DNA from: Coraliomargarita algicola
GTDB taxonomy: Bacteria; Verrucomicrobiota; Verrucomicrobiia; Opitutales; Coraliomargaritaceae
Length of the DNA: 64,000 nt
Assembly: GCF_033878955.1 (NCBI RefSeq)
Contig: NZ_CP138858.1
Coordinates: forward strand, 4,305,001-4,369,000
Direction of reading: 5' to 3'
The translations under genes were made by a program, and so were the position numbers. Below the pieces are notes generated by a model. That model worked only from the letters and a program-made list of their open reading frames with translations, was not told where the DNA came from and searched no databases. Position 1 is the first letter of the stretch. Each line of letters starts with the position of its first letter. Below are positions 27,297 through 35,806 of this stretch, one piece after another.

Positions 27297-28772
27297 ATGA
27301 ATCTCAAAGTTAGCCAGCTTCTCGGAGGCTCTGAAATTGTGCGTCACCAGCTGCGCGAAGACAGCCCTGTTTCCTGCCTGATCACTGATAGTCGTCGTGT
27401 GGTGCCCGGAGCGCTTTTCTTTGCGATCGGAGGTCTGCGCACCGATGGCAATCTGTTTGTCGAAGAGGCGGTTGATCGTGGCGCTGTGGCTATTATTACT
27501 GAAGAAAATCTGGGGCAACATTTCCCCATCGACTACATTCAAGTGACTGATGTTCGCAAAGCATTGGCGCTGGTTTCGCGACAATTTTTCGGCGCTCCGG
27601 ATGCCAAATTAGGCATCACGGGGATTACCGGCACCAATGGAAAGACCACTGTCTCCATGTTGACGCAGCATTTGATTGGTGGACAGGATCGGGTGGGGTT
27701 GCTGGGGACGATCCGCTACGATCTCGGTAAGCGTACTTTGCCTTCGTTTCGCACTACGCCCGAGTCTGTAGATGTGTATGCTTTATTGTCACAGATGGTG
27801 GATAACGGTTGCGCCGAAGCTGTGATGGAAGTCAGCTCACATGGCGTCGACCAAAAACGCACCTACGGAGTCGATATTGATGTGGCTGTCTTTCTAAATC
27901 TCACACAAGACCACATTGATTATCACAAGTCGATGGAGTCCTACTATGAGGTTAAAAAACGCTTGTTTACCGGGGAGACCGGGAGCTGTCCACGCGCAGT
28001 TGTGATTAACGTGGATTGCGCCTACGGGCGTCGTCTATTGGAGGACATTCCGAAAGGTGTGGATGTGATAACCTTTGGTATTGAGGCCAAGACCGCGCTC
28101 ATACGTGCAGAAAATGTGTCTCTCTATGCGGAGCGTACTGAATTTGATCTCACATGGCCAGGCGGACAAGTGCATGTGAGCTCGCCACTTCTTGGGCGCT
28201 ATAATGTGAGTAACTTGTTGGCAGCACTGGCGATTGCCCGAGCAAAAGGTCACAGCATTGAGTCTGTTCTGGATCGGGTTGCTTCTTTCCCGGGGGTGCC
28301 GGGCCGTATGGAGCGTGTCGATGCCGGGCAAGACTTTAACCTGCTCGTTGATTATGCGCACACAGACGATGCGTTGATACATGCATGCTCGATGCTACGT
28401 GAAATTACGCCTGGACGACTGATCATTATCTTTGGTTGTGGAGGCGATCGTGACCGTACAAAGCGTGCTCCGATGCTTCGTGCTGCGCTGGATGGCGCAG
28501 ATGAAGTGTATGTTACTTCCGACAACCCGCGCACTGAATCAATTGAGCAAATATTTGCTGATATGCGTGCCGCGACAGGCAGTGAAGCCGCGCACTATGT
28601 CAGCGACCGCAAGCATGCAATCTCACTGGCATTGGATTGTGCGAAAGCAGGTGATTGTGTGCTGATCGCCGGTAAGGGCCATGAAGCCTATCAAGAATTT
28701 GATGGAACTGTGATTCCTTTTGATGATCGTCAAATCGCGCGCGAATTGATTCGAATGAAATCTATTTCCTAA
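27297..28772 (+). CDS. murE: UDP-MurNAc-tripeptide synthetase MurE
   Basis: 491 residues. MurE adds the third stem amino acid to UDP-MurNAc-L-Ala-D-Glu using ATP. The ATP loop TGTNGKTT is at 111-118 and the DNPR motif at 409-412, which in MurE marks meso-diaminopimelate as substrate (YVTSDNPRTES). I start at the ATG at 27297 (MNLKVSQLL), the typical family N-terminus; an ATG at 27270 adds nine residues. A leader of 85 bp separates it from ftsI, and the next gene, murF, follows within four bases. Confidence 0.95.
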   Translation: MNLKVSQLLGGSEIVRHQLREDSPVSCLITDSRRVVPGALFFAIGGLRTDGNLFVEEAVDRGAVAIITEENLGQHFPIDYIQVTDVRKALALVSRQFFGAPDAKLGITGITGTNGKTTVSMLTQHLIGGQDRVGLLGTIRYDLGKRTLPSFRTTPESVDVYALLSQMVDNGCAEAVMEVSSHGVDQKRTYGVDIDVAVFLNLTQDHIDYHKSMESYYEVKKRLFTGETGSCPRAVVINVDCAYGRRLLEDIPKGVDVITFGIEAKTALIRAENVSLYAERTEFDLTWPGGQVHVSSPLLGRYNVSNLLAALAIARAKGHSIESVLDRVASFPGVPGRMERVDAGQDFNLLVDYAHTDDALIHACSMLREITPGRLIIIFGCGGDRDRTKRAPMLRAALDGADEVYVTSDNPRTESIEQIFADMRAATGSEAAHYVSDRKHAISLALDCAKAGDCVLIAGKGHEAYQEFDGTVIPFDDRQIARELIRMKSIS

Positions 28773-28775
28773 ACG

Positions 28776-30149
28776 ATGGACGTGTTTGTGTCACAGAAAA
28801 TTGCCGAATGGTCGGGGGGGGCTTGGTTGAACCCACCAGACGGATGCATGACTGGTTTTTGTTTTGATGCGCGCCAGATTCAGCCGGGACAATGTTTTGT
28901 CGCTCTCAGTGGGGGTGCACGTGATGGTCACGATTTTATTGAGCAGGCGGCGCAGGGAGGTGCGATGGCTGCAATCGTTGAGAGAGCCCAGCCCATTGCA
29001 CTGCCGCAGTTGCAAGTGAGGGACTCGCTGTGCGCGCTGGCTGCCATCGCGGCTGCCGTGCGTTCACAATTTAGCAAACCGGTGATCGCGATCACTGGAA
29101 GTTGCGGCAAGACATCGACCAAGGAAATGCTACGCAGGTTACTTGGCGATGACCGCACACATGCGACTGCAGGTAATTGGAATAATCGTATCGGTGTCCC
29201 TATGACACTTTTCGGGCTCGATTCCGCGCAGCATGACTTTGCTGTGATAGAAGCCGGTATCAATCAGCCGCATGAGATGCAGGCTCTAGGCCAGATGATC
29301 CAAGCGGACCTTAATGTGTTGACTAATATTGGTCCCGCTCATCTCGAATTGCTGGATAGTTTGGAGAATGTTGCAGTCGAGAAATCATTACTTGCAAAGT
29401 CTGCGATGCCGGGTTCTCCGGTTGTTTTACCTGCAGAGGTTTTACAATTTCCTGCTTATGCACAACTGGCTGATCGAGCGATTGCTTTGTTGCAAGAGGG
29501 GACGCCTGCACCCGCTGTCATGCCACGTGCGATTGTGCGTTATGCGATCCACACATTAGATGACGCGCAGCAACTTATATTGGATGGTCGTAAATACCGC
29601 ATCGCCAGCCTGAGTCGAGGCATCGCCCGCAATGCGGCGCTCGCGATTATTGCAGCCAGCGAACTTGGAATCGCTGAAGCAGATATTTGTAAACGTATTG
29701 AAGCATGGCGCCCGACCGGGAGCCGTGGCCGTATCGAAACCTTTGGGGAGCAGACTTTTTACATTGATTGCTATAATGCAAATCCATCGTCGATGGCCGA
29801 TGCACTTGCTGCATTTAGACGTAGTGTGTCGCCAGATGTCGCACACTTGTACATATTGGGTGGAATGAATGAATTAGGTGCCCACGCGGCGGAGCATCAC
29901 TATCGCATTGGGAACTTACTGCAACTGCGCTCACAGGATCGCGTTGTATTTGTGGGACCAGATACACTTGTGCATGCGTACCTTGCAGGTGCACTGGCTG
30001 CAGGCCTGCCTGCTTCACAGCTGAAATGTGTCGACCATATAGAAAAAGTAAAATCCATCGTTGCTCCATTCGTCGGAGCCATCTTTCTCAAAGGCAGTCG
30101 CAGCTACCAATTAGAAAAACTGCTACCGCCTCAAGACCTTGTGGCTTAA
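28776..30149 (+). CDS. murF: UDP-MurNAc-tripeptide-D-Ala-D-Ala ligase MurF
   Basis: 457 residues, the normal size. MurF joins D-Ala-D-Ala to the UDP-MurNAc tripeptide. The ATP loop TGSCGKTST lies at 107-115, the catalytic region NWNNRIGVPMTL follows, and the C-terminal domain has the DCYNANPSSMADAL and GGMNELG segments. It starts three bases after murE and completes the soluble precursor before mraY. Confidence 0.95.
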   Translation: MDVFVSQKIAEWSGGAWLNPPDGCMTGFCFDARQIQPGQCFVALSGGARDGHDFIEQAAQGGAMAAIVERAQPIALPQLQVRDSLCALAAIAAAVRSQFSKPVIAITGSCGKTSTKEMLRRLLGDDRTHATAGNWNNRIGVPMTLFGLDSAQHDFAVIEAGINQPHEMQALGQMIQADLNVLTNIGPAHLELLDSLENVAVEKSLLAKSAMPGSPVVLPAEVLQFPAYAQLADRAIALLQEGTPAPAVMPRAIVRYAIHTLDDAQQLILDGRKYRIASLSRGIARNAALAIIAASELGIAEADICKRIEAWRPTGSRGRIETFGEQTFYIDCYNANPSSMADALAAFRRSVSPDVAHLYILGGMNELGAHAAEHHYRIGNLLQLRSQDRVVFVGPDTLVHAYLAGALAAGLPASQLKCVDHIEKVKSIVAPFVGAIFLKGSRSYQLEKLLPPQDLVA

Positions 30150-30185
30150 TTCCTACAACCGTCGCCGTTCTTCAGCAAGACCTGG

Positions 30186-30213
30186 TTCTTAATTCTAAAT
30201 TCTTAATTCTAAA
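30186..30213 (+). repeat. Perfect 14-bp tandem repeat just before mraY
   Basis: TTCTTAATTCTAAA occurs twice without a gap (30186-30199, 30200-30213), ending two bases before the mraY ATG at 30216. It takes up the place where a Shine-Dalgarno sequence would be, and none is visible. It is AT-rich, unlike the flanking coding DNA. It may arise from slippage, or it may be a translation-tuning leader. Confidence 0.85.
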
Positions 30214-30215
30214 TA

Positions 30216-31316
30216 ATGCTCTCTTATCTTGCAGACTTTGAAAATATCTTTGGTCCACTTCGTCTCTTTCGCTACCTGACATTGCGTGCGGCGTTTGCGG
30301 GAATTACGGCGATGGGAATTGGCTTTATATTGGGGCCATGGATTTTCGCCAAGCTGCGTGAGCTACGAGCCAAGCAAGCCTTTCGTGATAAAGATGAGGT
30401 CGGAGAGTTGGCTGAGCTGCATGCGAGTAAAGCGCAGACGCCCACCATGGGGGGGCTGATGATCTGTGTGTCCGTGGTCGGCAGTGCTGTACTGTGGGCG
30501 CGTCCCAATGTCTATGTATACACGGCTCTGTTTATTTATCTCGGACTGACAGTGATAGGTTTTCTCGATGACTATTTGAAAGTAACCAAGGCCAACAGTA
30601 AGGGATTGTCCGGGCGTTGGAAATTATTGGGGCAAGCTGCGCTCACCGCGGTCGCTTTAATCCTCTTGCTTCATGAACCTGAGACAGCCGCGAAAATGCG
30701 CGAACTGTGGGTCCCATTTTATAAGGATGTGGTGATTTCTCAGATGTCGCTTTTTATTCTAGCACCCTTTTTATTTCTGATACTCGCCGGATCCAGTAAC
30801 GCGATTAATCTGACTGATGGTGTTGATGGGCTGGCAATTGGGTGCACCGTGACTGCGGCCTTGGCCTTTGCGATTATGGCCTATGCCGCGGGGAATGTGA
30901 TTATCTCGGATTATCTATTTATTAGTTTTATTCCTGGTGTCGGTGAATTGGCTGTGGTTTGTGCAGCCTTGTTGGGAGCGAGTCTTGCATTCCTTTGGTA
31001 TAACTGTCACCCCGCCGAAGTTTTCATGGGCGATACAGGATCCTTGGCACTTGGAGGTTTGATCGGGATCATTGCTTTTATGGTGCACCAGCCGCTTACA
31101 TTGATCATCGTCGGCGGTATTTTTGTGATGGAAGCAGGCTCGGTGATTTTACAAGTCGGTTCATTTAAAATGCGCGGCAAGCGCATCTTTCGGATGTCTC
31201 CGATTCATCACCATTTTGAGCTCAAGGGCTGGCATGAGAATAAGGTCGTGATTCGCTTTTGGATACTGTCGTTGATCTTTGCGATGATTGGTTTGGCGAC
31301 TCTCAAACTTCGTTAG
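30216..31316 (+). CDS. mraY: Phospho-MurNAc-pentapeptide translocase MraY
   Basis: 366 residues with about ten transmembrane helices. MraY moves phospho-MurNAc-pentapeptide to undecaprenyl phosphate to make lipid I. Signatures are the cytoplasmic SKAQTPTMGGLMI loop, FLDDYLKVTKANSKGLSGR, NLTDGVDGLAIG, the GDTGSLALGG Asp and the SPIHHHFELKGW histidine motif. It is the last dcw gene here; murD, ftsW, murG and murC do not follow. A gene on the other strand ends 7 bp after its stop. Confidence 0.96.
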   Translation: MLSYLADFENIFGPLRLFRYLTLRAAFAGITAMGIGFILGPWIFAKLRELRAKQAFRDKDEVGELAELHASKAQTPTMGGLMICVSVVGSAVLWARPNVYVYTALFIYLGLTVIGFLDDYLKVTKANSKGLSGRWKLLGQAALTAVALILLLHEPETAAKMRELWVPFYKDVVISQMSLFILAPFLFLILAGSSNAINLTDGVDGLAIGCTVTAALAFAIMAYAAGNVIISDYLFISFIPGVGELAVVCAALLGASLAFLWYNCHPAEVFMGDTGSLALGGLIGIIAFMVHQPLTLIIVGGIFVMEAGSVILQVGSFKMRGKRIFRMSPIHHHFELKGWHENKVVIRFWILSLIFAMIGLATLKLR

Positions 31317-31323
31317 TCATTTC

Positions 31324-32976
31324 TTAGTAAGCGAAGGCGAGTATATTATCGAGTAGCTTTTCCGTGTTGCCATATTCGAGTGCATTGCGGTTGACCTTAA
31401 TCGCGTCTCTTAGCAGTTCGTAGTAAGGTTGGCCTTCGTAGGCTTTGGCTTCTCCTGGGGTGATCTCAGCGATCTGGCCAGTCCAATAGAGGCAGAGTAG
31501 GGCCAGTGCGCTGGCATCACGCTGGAGTTTCCAAATTGCCTGAGCGGCTTCCAATTCACGCAGCTTATATTTGTAAATTGCGTAAATCGCCTGCGTGGTC
31601 GCACTGGCAGTATTTGGCTGACTGGTTTCTTGATAAGCTTTGATATCTTCGATTGGCAGGCTGCGTTGACGAGTGCCCATGGCCCAATCGTTGAACTGCG
31701 CCATCACTATGACCTCTTGCATCTCTGTATTGTTGGGATTGATTTCCAGTGCTTTTTCCGCCCAGGTGCTGGCGCGGTCATTGTTGCCGAGCTGTATATT
31801 CGCCTCGGCTAGATATATGTAGTCTCGCTCCCAAGTTTGCGATTGATCTTCGGTGAAATGGCCCGCGTAGGCGAATAGCGCGAGCAGTATAGTTCCGACT
31901 TGGATTTTTCGTCGGGTTCGTTGACTGGCACGGCGCCAGATTTTTGGGAGCAGAGAGATACCTGCTGCGAAAAGAGAAAGTAGTGGAATGAGTGTGGCAC
32001 GGGCTTGGCTACCTCCCTCGTTGAGGGCACTGCTCAACGCAAATAGGGCGAGTATGCTGACGGCCAGCAGAATGTTGTCTCCGCGGTGTCCGTCTTTTAA
32101 GCGTGCATACATCCCTAAGCCTGCAAGAATGAGCAGCAGCCCCCAATGAATCGGGTTGAAGAGCAAGATTAGGTGCAGTTCGCGGTAGAGTGCGAAGCTT
32201 CGACCATCATAGCCTTCCAAGTTGCCAAGTGCTTTGTAGATGCCGGTGCCGATTTGATCAAAATTCCATAGTAGCGGGCTCTGTAGTTGTAAGCTAGATA
32301 CCAGAACGAATCCCAACAGTAGGATCGGCGGGGCGAGCGCAAGAATCCCGTGCATGACGCGCTTGCGATGTGGGTAGAGGAAGGCCAGCAGTGGCCACAC
32401 CAAGGGCAGGGGTAATAGGCAGGTTTCAAAGGCTGCTGCGAGTGTCAGATAAATGGATACGCCTACACTGTCACGGGCTTTTGGGCGACGCAGCCAACGT
32501 AGCATTCGCCATAGTGCGACACTCATGCAGGCGGTGGCGAGCAAGCTCGGGCTAATTTGGCCCGCCCAGAAGACTAGCACTGGGTTGAGCCCGACCAGTA
32601 GGCCCGCGATCCATACGGTTCGATTGCGCCGCCAGTAGCGTCCTGCAGCTGAGGCACAATATCCGGTTGATAGGATGAGCGCCAGGGCGTTTAGTGTGCG
32701 GGCTGCGATGACCAAGCTTTCGCTACTTTCAAAAAAACGCGCCAAGATCGAAAGCGTGTAAGTGTAGAGCGTGTTGCCCGAAGTTTGGGTGGGCAGCCCG
32801 ATTGCCAGGTTTTGCGCGGCTTGTAGGGTCTCGCGTGCTGCCTCGTCTGGGTATTGTCCTGCTGGAAGCTGGCTGTAATAGGAAAACCACACGACGACAT
32901 GCACCAATGCGATGGCGAGGATCAGCCGGAGTTGACCGGGTAGAAGGAGAGTGGTGCTGTGACTACTGCTGCGCAT
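31324..32976 (-). CDS. GT-C-like polytopic membrane protein with TPR-like tail
   Basis: 550 residues. Some 10-12 hydrophobic helices fill the first 370 residues, and the first periplasmic loop has an acidic motif (AGQYPDEAARETL, with a DE pair), the layout of GT-C glycosyltransferases such as ArnT/PMT. The C-terminal 170 residues hold a TPR-like unit (YIYLAEANIQLGNNDRASTWAEKALEINPN) and helical repeats. A role in adding sugar to envelope lipids or proteins is inferred; the substrate is unknown. It ends 7 bp from convergent mraY and lies 9 bp downstream of proA. Confidence 0.6.
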   Translation of the reverse strand: MRSSSHSTTLLLPGQLRLILAIALVHVVVWFSYYSQLPAGQYPDEAARETLQAAQNLAIGLPTQTSGNTLYTYTLSILARFFESSESLVIAARTLNALALILSTGYCASAAGRYWRRNRTVWIAGLLVGLNPVLVFWAGQISPSLLATACMSVALWRMLRWLRRPKARDSVGVSIYLTLAAAFETCLLPLPLVWPLLAFLYPHRKRVMHGILALAPPILLLGFVLVSSLQLQSPLLWNFDQIGTGIYKALGNLEGYDGRSFALYRELHLILLFNPIHWGLLLILAGLGMYARLKDGHRGDNILLAVSILALFALSSALNEGGSQARATLIPLLSLFAAGISLLPKIWRRASQRTRRKIQVGTILLALFAYAGHFTEDQSQTWERDYIYLAEANIQLGNNDRASTWAEKALEINPNNTEMQEVIVMAQFNDWAMGTRQRSLPIEDIKAYQETSQPNTASATTQAIYAIYKYKLRELEAAQAIWKLQRDASALALLCLYWTGQIAEITPGEAKAYEGQPYYELLRDAIKVNRNALEYGNTEKLLDNILAFAY

Positions 32977-32985
32977 TGTGCTTGC

Positions 32986-34257
32986 TTAGCGGGTTTCGCC
33001 GGTGCCGTTTATGATGTATTTATAGGTGCAGAGCTCATTTAATCCCATGGGGCCGCGAGCATGCAAACGGTCGGTTGAAATGCCTATCTCTGCGCCGAGC
33101 CCGAATTCGAAGCCATCGGAGAATCGAGTCGATGCGTTGTGAAAGACGGCTGCTGAGTCCACCGCTGTCAGAAAACGCCGTGCGGCTACGGCATCGTCAG
33201 TGACAATACTTTCGGTGTGCCCTGAGCTGTTGGCGTTGATTAATTCGATCGCAGCTTTGATGTCGGGGACGACCGCGATTGAGATGATTAGATCGGTGTA
33301 TTCGGTCGCGAAGTCTTCGGCGCTCGCATCAACCAGTGGCAAGCCGCTGCCGTCAAGCAGGGCTTTTGCATGCGTGTCGACGCGTAATTCGACACCTTGA
33401 TCATGTAGGGCTTTAGCCAGGTGTGGCAACAGAGCTGCGGCATCTTGGTGAATGATTAAATTTTCGGCAGAGTTACAAACGCTAGGGCGTTGGCATTTCG
33501 AATTGATCAAAATCTTCTCGGCCATGTCGGCATTGGCAGCCGCGTCAATGTAGACGCTGCAAACACCCGTGTAGTGTTTGATTACGGGGATGCGGCTGTT
33601 TTCCACGGTAAAGCGGATCAGGCTCTCGCCACCACGTGGGATGATGCAGTGGATTGTATCATCTTGTTTGAGTAAGACGTTGAGTGCGGCGCGGTCGGTG
33701 GTGGGGATGAACTGAACGGCGTCTTCGTGGATGTCATTCGCACGTAGTGTCTCTTTAATAATTCCAGCCAACTTCATGTTACTATGAAAGGCTTCTTTGC
33801 CTCCACGTAAGATGGAAGCGTTGCCGGACTTGAGACAGAGGATGGCGCAGTCGATGGTGACGTTGGGCCGCGATTCGTAGATAATACCAATTACGCCGAT
33901 GGGCACACGTACCTTGCGCAAGTCAAAGCCCTTAGGGGGAGCGAGTCGTTCGATTTCGACTCCGACAGGATCGGGTAGTTGGGCGACTTGGCGCACGCCT
34001 TCGGCCATTGCTTCGATACGCTCGGGGGTGAAGGTGAGGCGCTCCGTCATTGGTTGCGAAAGGCCGAGGTTTTTGGCCGTTTCGAGATCTTGTGCGTTCG
34101 CGGCGATGATGGAGTCTGTCTCAGCGACTAAGCGCTCGGCTAGATCATTGAGGAAGCGGTTTTTTGTTTCGGTGTCGAGCGTCGCAAGTTCTAGCGACGC
34201 GGCGCGTGCACGCTTGGCGATGTCGACGACGAGTTCAGTGATTTGTTCAGAGGTCAT
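32986..34257 (-). CDS. proA: Gamma-glutamyl phosphate reductase
   Basis: 423 residues, standard ProA. It reduces gamma-glutamyl phosphate to glutamate semialdehyde with NADPH, the second step of proline synthesis. The aldehyde-dehydrogenase catalytic Cys is C261 in CQRPSVCNSAENL. The conserved YESRPNVTIDCAILCLKSGN and the C-terminal GLNELCTYKYI are present. No proB is adjacent. It lies 48 bp downstream of a PfkB-family kinase gene on the same strand. Confidence 0.96.
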   Translation of the reverse strand: MTSEQITELVVDIAKRARAASLELATLDTETKNRFLNDLAERLVAETDSIIAANAQDLETAKNLGLSQPMTERLTFTPERIEAMAEGVRQVAQLPDPVGVEIERLAPPKGFDLRKVRVPIGVIGIIYESRPNVTIDCAILCLKSGNASILRGGKEAFHSNMKLAGIIKETLRANDIHEDAVQFIPTTDRAALNVLLKQDDTIHCIIPRGGESLIRFTVENSRIPVIKHYTGVCSVYIDAAANADMAEKILINSKCQRPSVCNSAENLIIHQDAAALLPHLAKALHDQGVELRVDTHAKALLDGSGLPLVDASAEDFATEYTDLIISIAVVPDIKAAIELINANSSGHTESIVTDDAVAARRFLTAVDSAAVFHNASTRFSDGFEFGLGAEIGISTDRLHARGPMGLNELCTYKYIINGTGETR

Positions 34258-34305
34258 GTTGGAAGTGGGAGCGGTGCGTGGTTCGTTGTCTGGTGGGCTG
34301 AATGG

Positions 34306-35289
34306 CTAGTCGATGCTGGCGAGTATGTCTTGCCACACGTGTTCGGGTAGGCTGCTGCCTTGTTCTTGGACGACCGCGGCACCGAGGATTGAGCCGATTT
34401 TTGCGCATTCTGCAAGCGGGCGTTGCTGGGACCAGCCGTAAAGGAAGCCCGCGGCCCAAAGATCGCCAGCTCCGGTGGTGTCGATGACTTGGGCGGCGTG
34501 CATGGGGTCAATCTTTTGGACCTGTGCTCCTTGGGCCACGTAGGAGCCGTGAGCGCCCACTTTGACGACGGCGATATCGCAGAGCTCGGCTAATTGGAGT
34601 GCCATGGCCGGGTAGTCGTCGCTGATGCCGGTATAGGCGCTGCCTTCTTCTTCGTTGGCGAATACGATGTCGACATACTCACTCAGTAATTCGGGAAGTA
34701 TGTTCTTGGTGGCATTGACGACTTCGAAGCTGGCGAGATCCAGACTGATGGTGCAGCCCGCCTCTTTGGCGGATTCAAGCACACGGCGCATGAGGGCTTC
34801 GTTAAATAGGAGATAGCCTTCGATGTGGGCATGTTCGCAGCCAGCAAAGTCAGCGGGCGAGATTTCTTCAGGGGCAAGCGTCATGGCGGCACCGAGGTCG
34901 GTGCGCATGGTGCGTTCGCCATCGGGTGTGACGAGTGAGAGGCAACGCCCATTGGGCACATTACCAATCTTGAAGCGGGAGCTGTCTCCACCAAGTTGAG
35001 TGAAACGGTCTCGATAGAAATCGCCTTGAGGACAGTTGCCCGTTTTGCCCAGAAAACTAGTGGAAACACCCATGCGGGCGAGCGCGAAGAGTGTGTTGCC
35101 TGCCGAGCCACCTGGGGCTGCGGTGGCGGCTTGGGGTAAGCTTTCGATTAAACCGGAAATGGTGGGAGCATCGACGAGCACCATGCCGCCTTTCGCCCCG
35201 TCAATTTGTGCGATAAAAGATTCTTCAACTGGTGCGATGGCGTCCACGATAGGGCTGCCGATTCCGATGATAGTAGCTGTTGCATTCAT
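34306..35289 (-). CDS. PfkB-family kinase, adenosine-kinase-like
   Basis: 327 residues. The PfkB ribokinase fold is clear: the GGSAGNTLFALARMG segment near residues 59-73 binds substrate, and the anion-hole and catalytic motif DTTGAGDLWAAGF has its base at about Asp276. The overall pattern (IGSPIVDAIAPV at the N-terminus and a LATDLGA-like MRTDLGAAMTL segment) is closest to adenosine kinase-type members, but substrate is not proven. It lies upstream of proA, with no obvious functional link. Confidence 0.85.
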   Translation of the reverse strand: MNATATIIGIGSPIVDAIAPVEESFIAQIDGAKGGMVLVDAPTISGLIESLPQAATAAPGGSAGNTLFALARMGVSTSFLGKTGNCPQGDFYRDRFTQLGGDSSRFKIGNVPNGRCLSLVTPDGERTMRTDLGAAMTLAPEEISPADFAGCEHAHIEGYLLFNEALMRRVLESAKEAGCTISLDLASFEVVNATKNILPELLSEYVDIVFANEEEGSAYTGISDDYPAMALQLAELCDIAVVKVGAHGSYVAQGAQVQKIDPMHAAQVIDTTGAGDLWAAGFLYGWSQQRPLAECAKIGSILGAAVVQEQGSSLPEHVWQDILASID

Positions 35290-35316
35290 ATTTATGACCC
35301 CAAAGGAGTGTGTTAT

Positions 35317-35356
35317 AAAAAAAGAAAAACCGCCGCTCCGGGAGGAGGGGCGGTTT
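35317..35356 (-). terminator. Strong intrinsic terminator after the DUF3568 lipoprotein gene
   Basis: Read on the minus strand, AAACCGCC/GGCGGTTT arms (35349-35356 and 35327-35334) extend inward with GGAG/CTCC pairs, a G-G mismatch and a GGGA-type loop. A T-rich run follows (complement of A-rich 35317-35329). It lies just downstream of the lipoprotein gene and just upstream of the PfkB gene, so the two are separate transcripts. Confidence 0.9.
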
Positions 35357-35379
35357 GCCAGTCGCGTGAAAAGGCGCGA

Positions 35380-35766
35380 TTACAGTGCGTCGCGGATGCG
35401 CGCGTAGATGTTTTGAGACTCCGCAAGGTCGCCGAGCTTGCCTACGCGGATGCGGATTTGAGATTGGCCCTCGGCTGTTTGCTTGATGCGAAGGGTGATT
35501 TTTTCGTCGCCAACTTTGCGTGCGTAGATGGTGATCGCTGTTTCTTTGTGCAGTTCACCTGTGCGGAAATAGCCCATCGCATCGATCTCGCGGATGGCTG
35601 TTTTGAAAATTGTGCGAATCGGCGCATCCAGTGGTGCATAGAGGTAACCCGCGCGGTATTCAGCGAGTTGTTCTTGCCCCGTTTGAGGGTCGATTGCTAC
35701 TGGGGTCGTGCAACCAGTGACGATCATAGCGCAAATTGCGAGGAGTGTAATGAGTGTTGCTTTCAT
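35380..35766 (-). CDS. DUF3568-type lipoprotein
   Basis: 128 residues. The signal peptide ends in the lipobox IVTGC with the lipidated Cys at residue 19. The mature part, with FKTAIREIDAMGYF and KVGDEKITLRIKQ, fits the small DUF3568 family of exported proteins, for which no function is known. It should sit in the outer or inner membrane facing the periplasm. A strong terminator follows directly. Confidence 0.82.
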   Translation of the reverse strand: MKATLITLLAICAMIVTGCTTPVAIDPQTGQEQLAEYRAGYLYAPLDAPIRTIFKTAIREIDAMGYFRTGELHKETAITIYARKVGDEKITLRIKQTAEGQSQIRIRVGKLGDLAESQNIYARIRDAL

Positions 35767-35806
35767 AATTTAGTAAGGGTTGTAAGTGATTTTACTGAGA
35801 GTGCAA

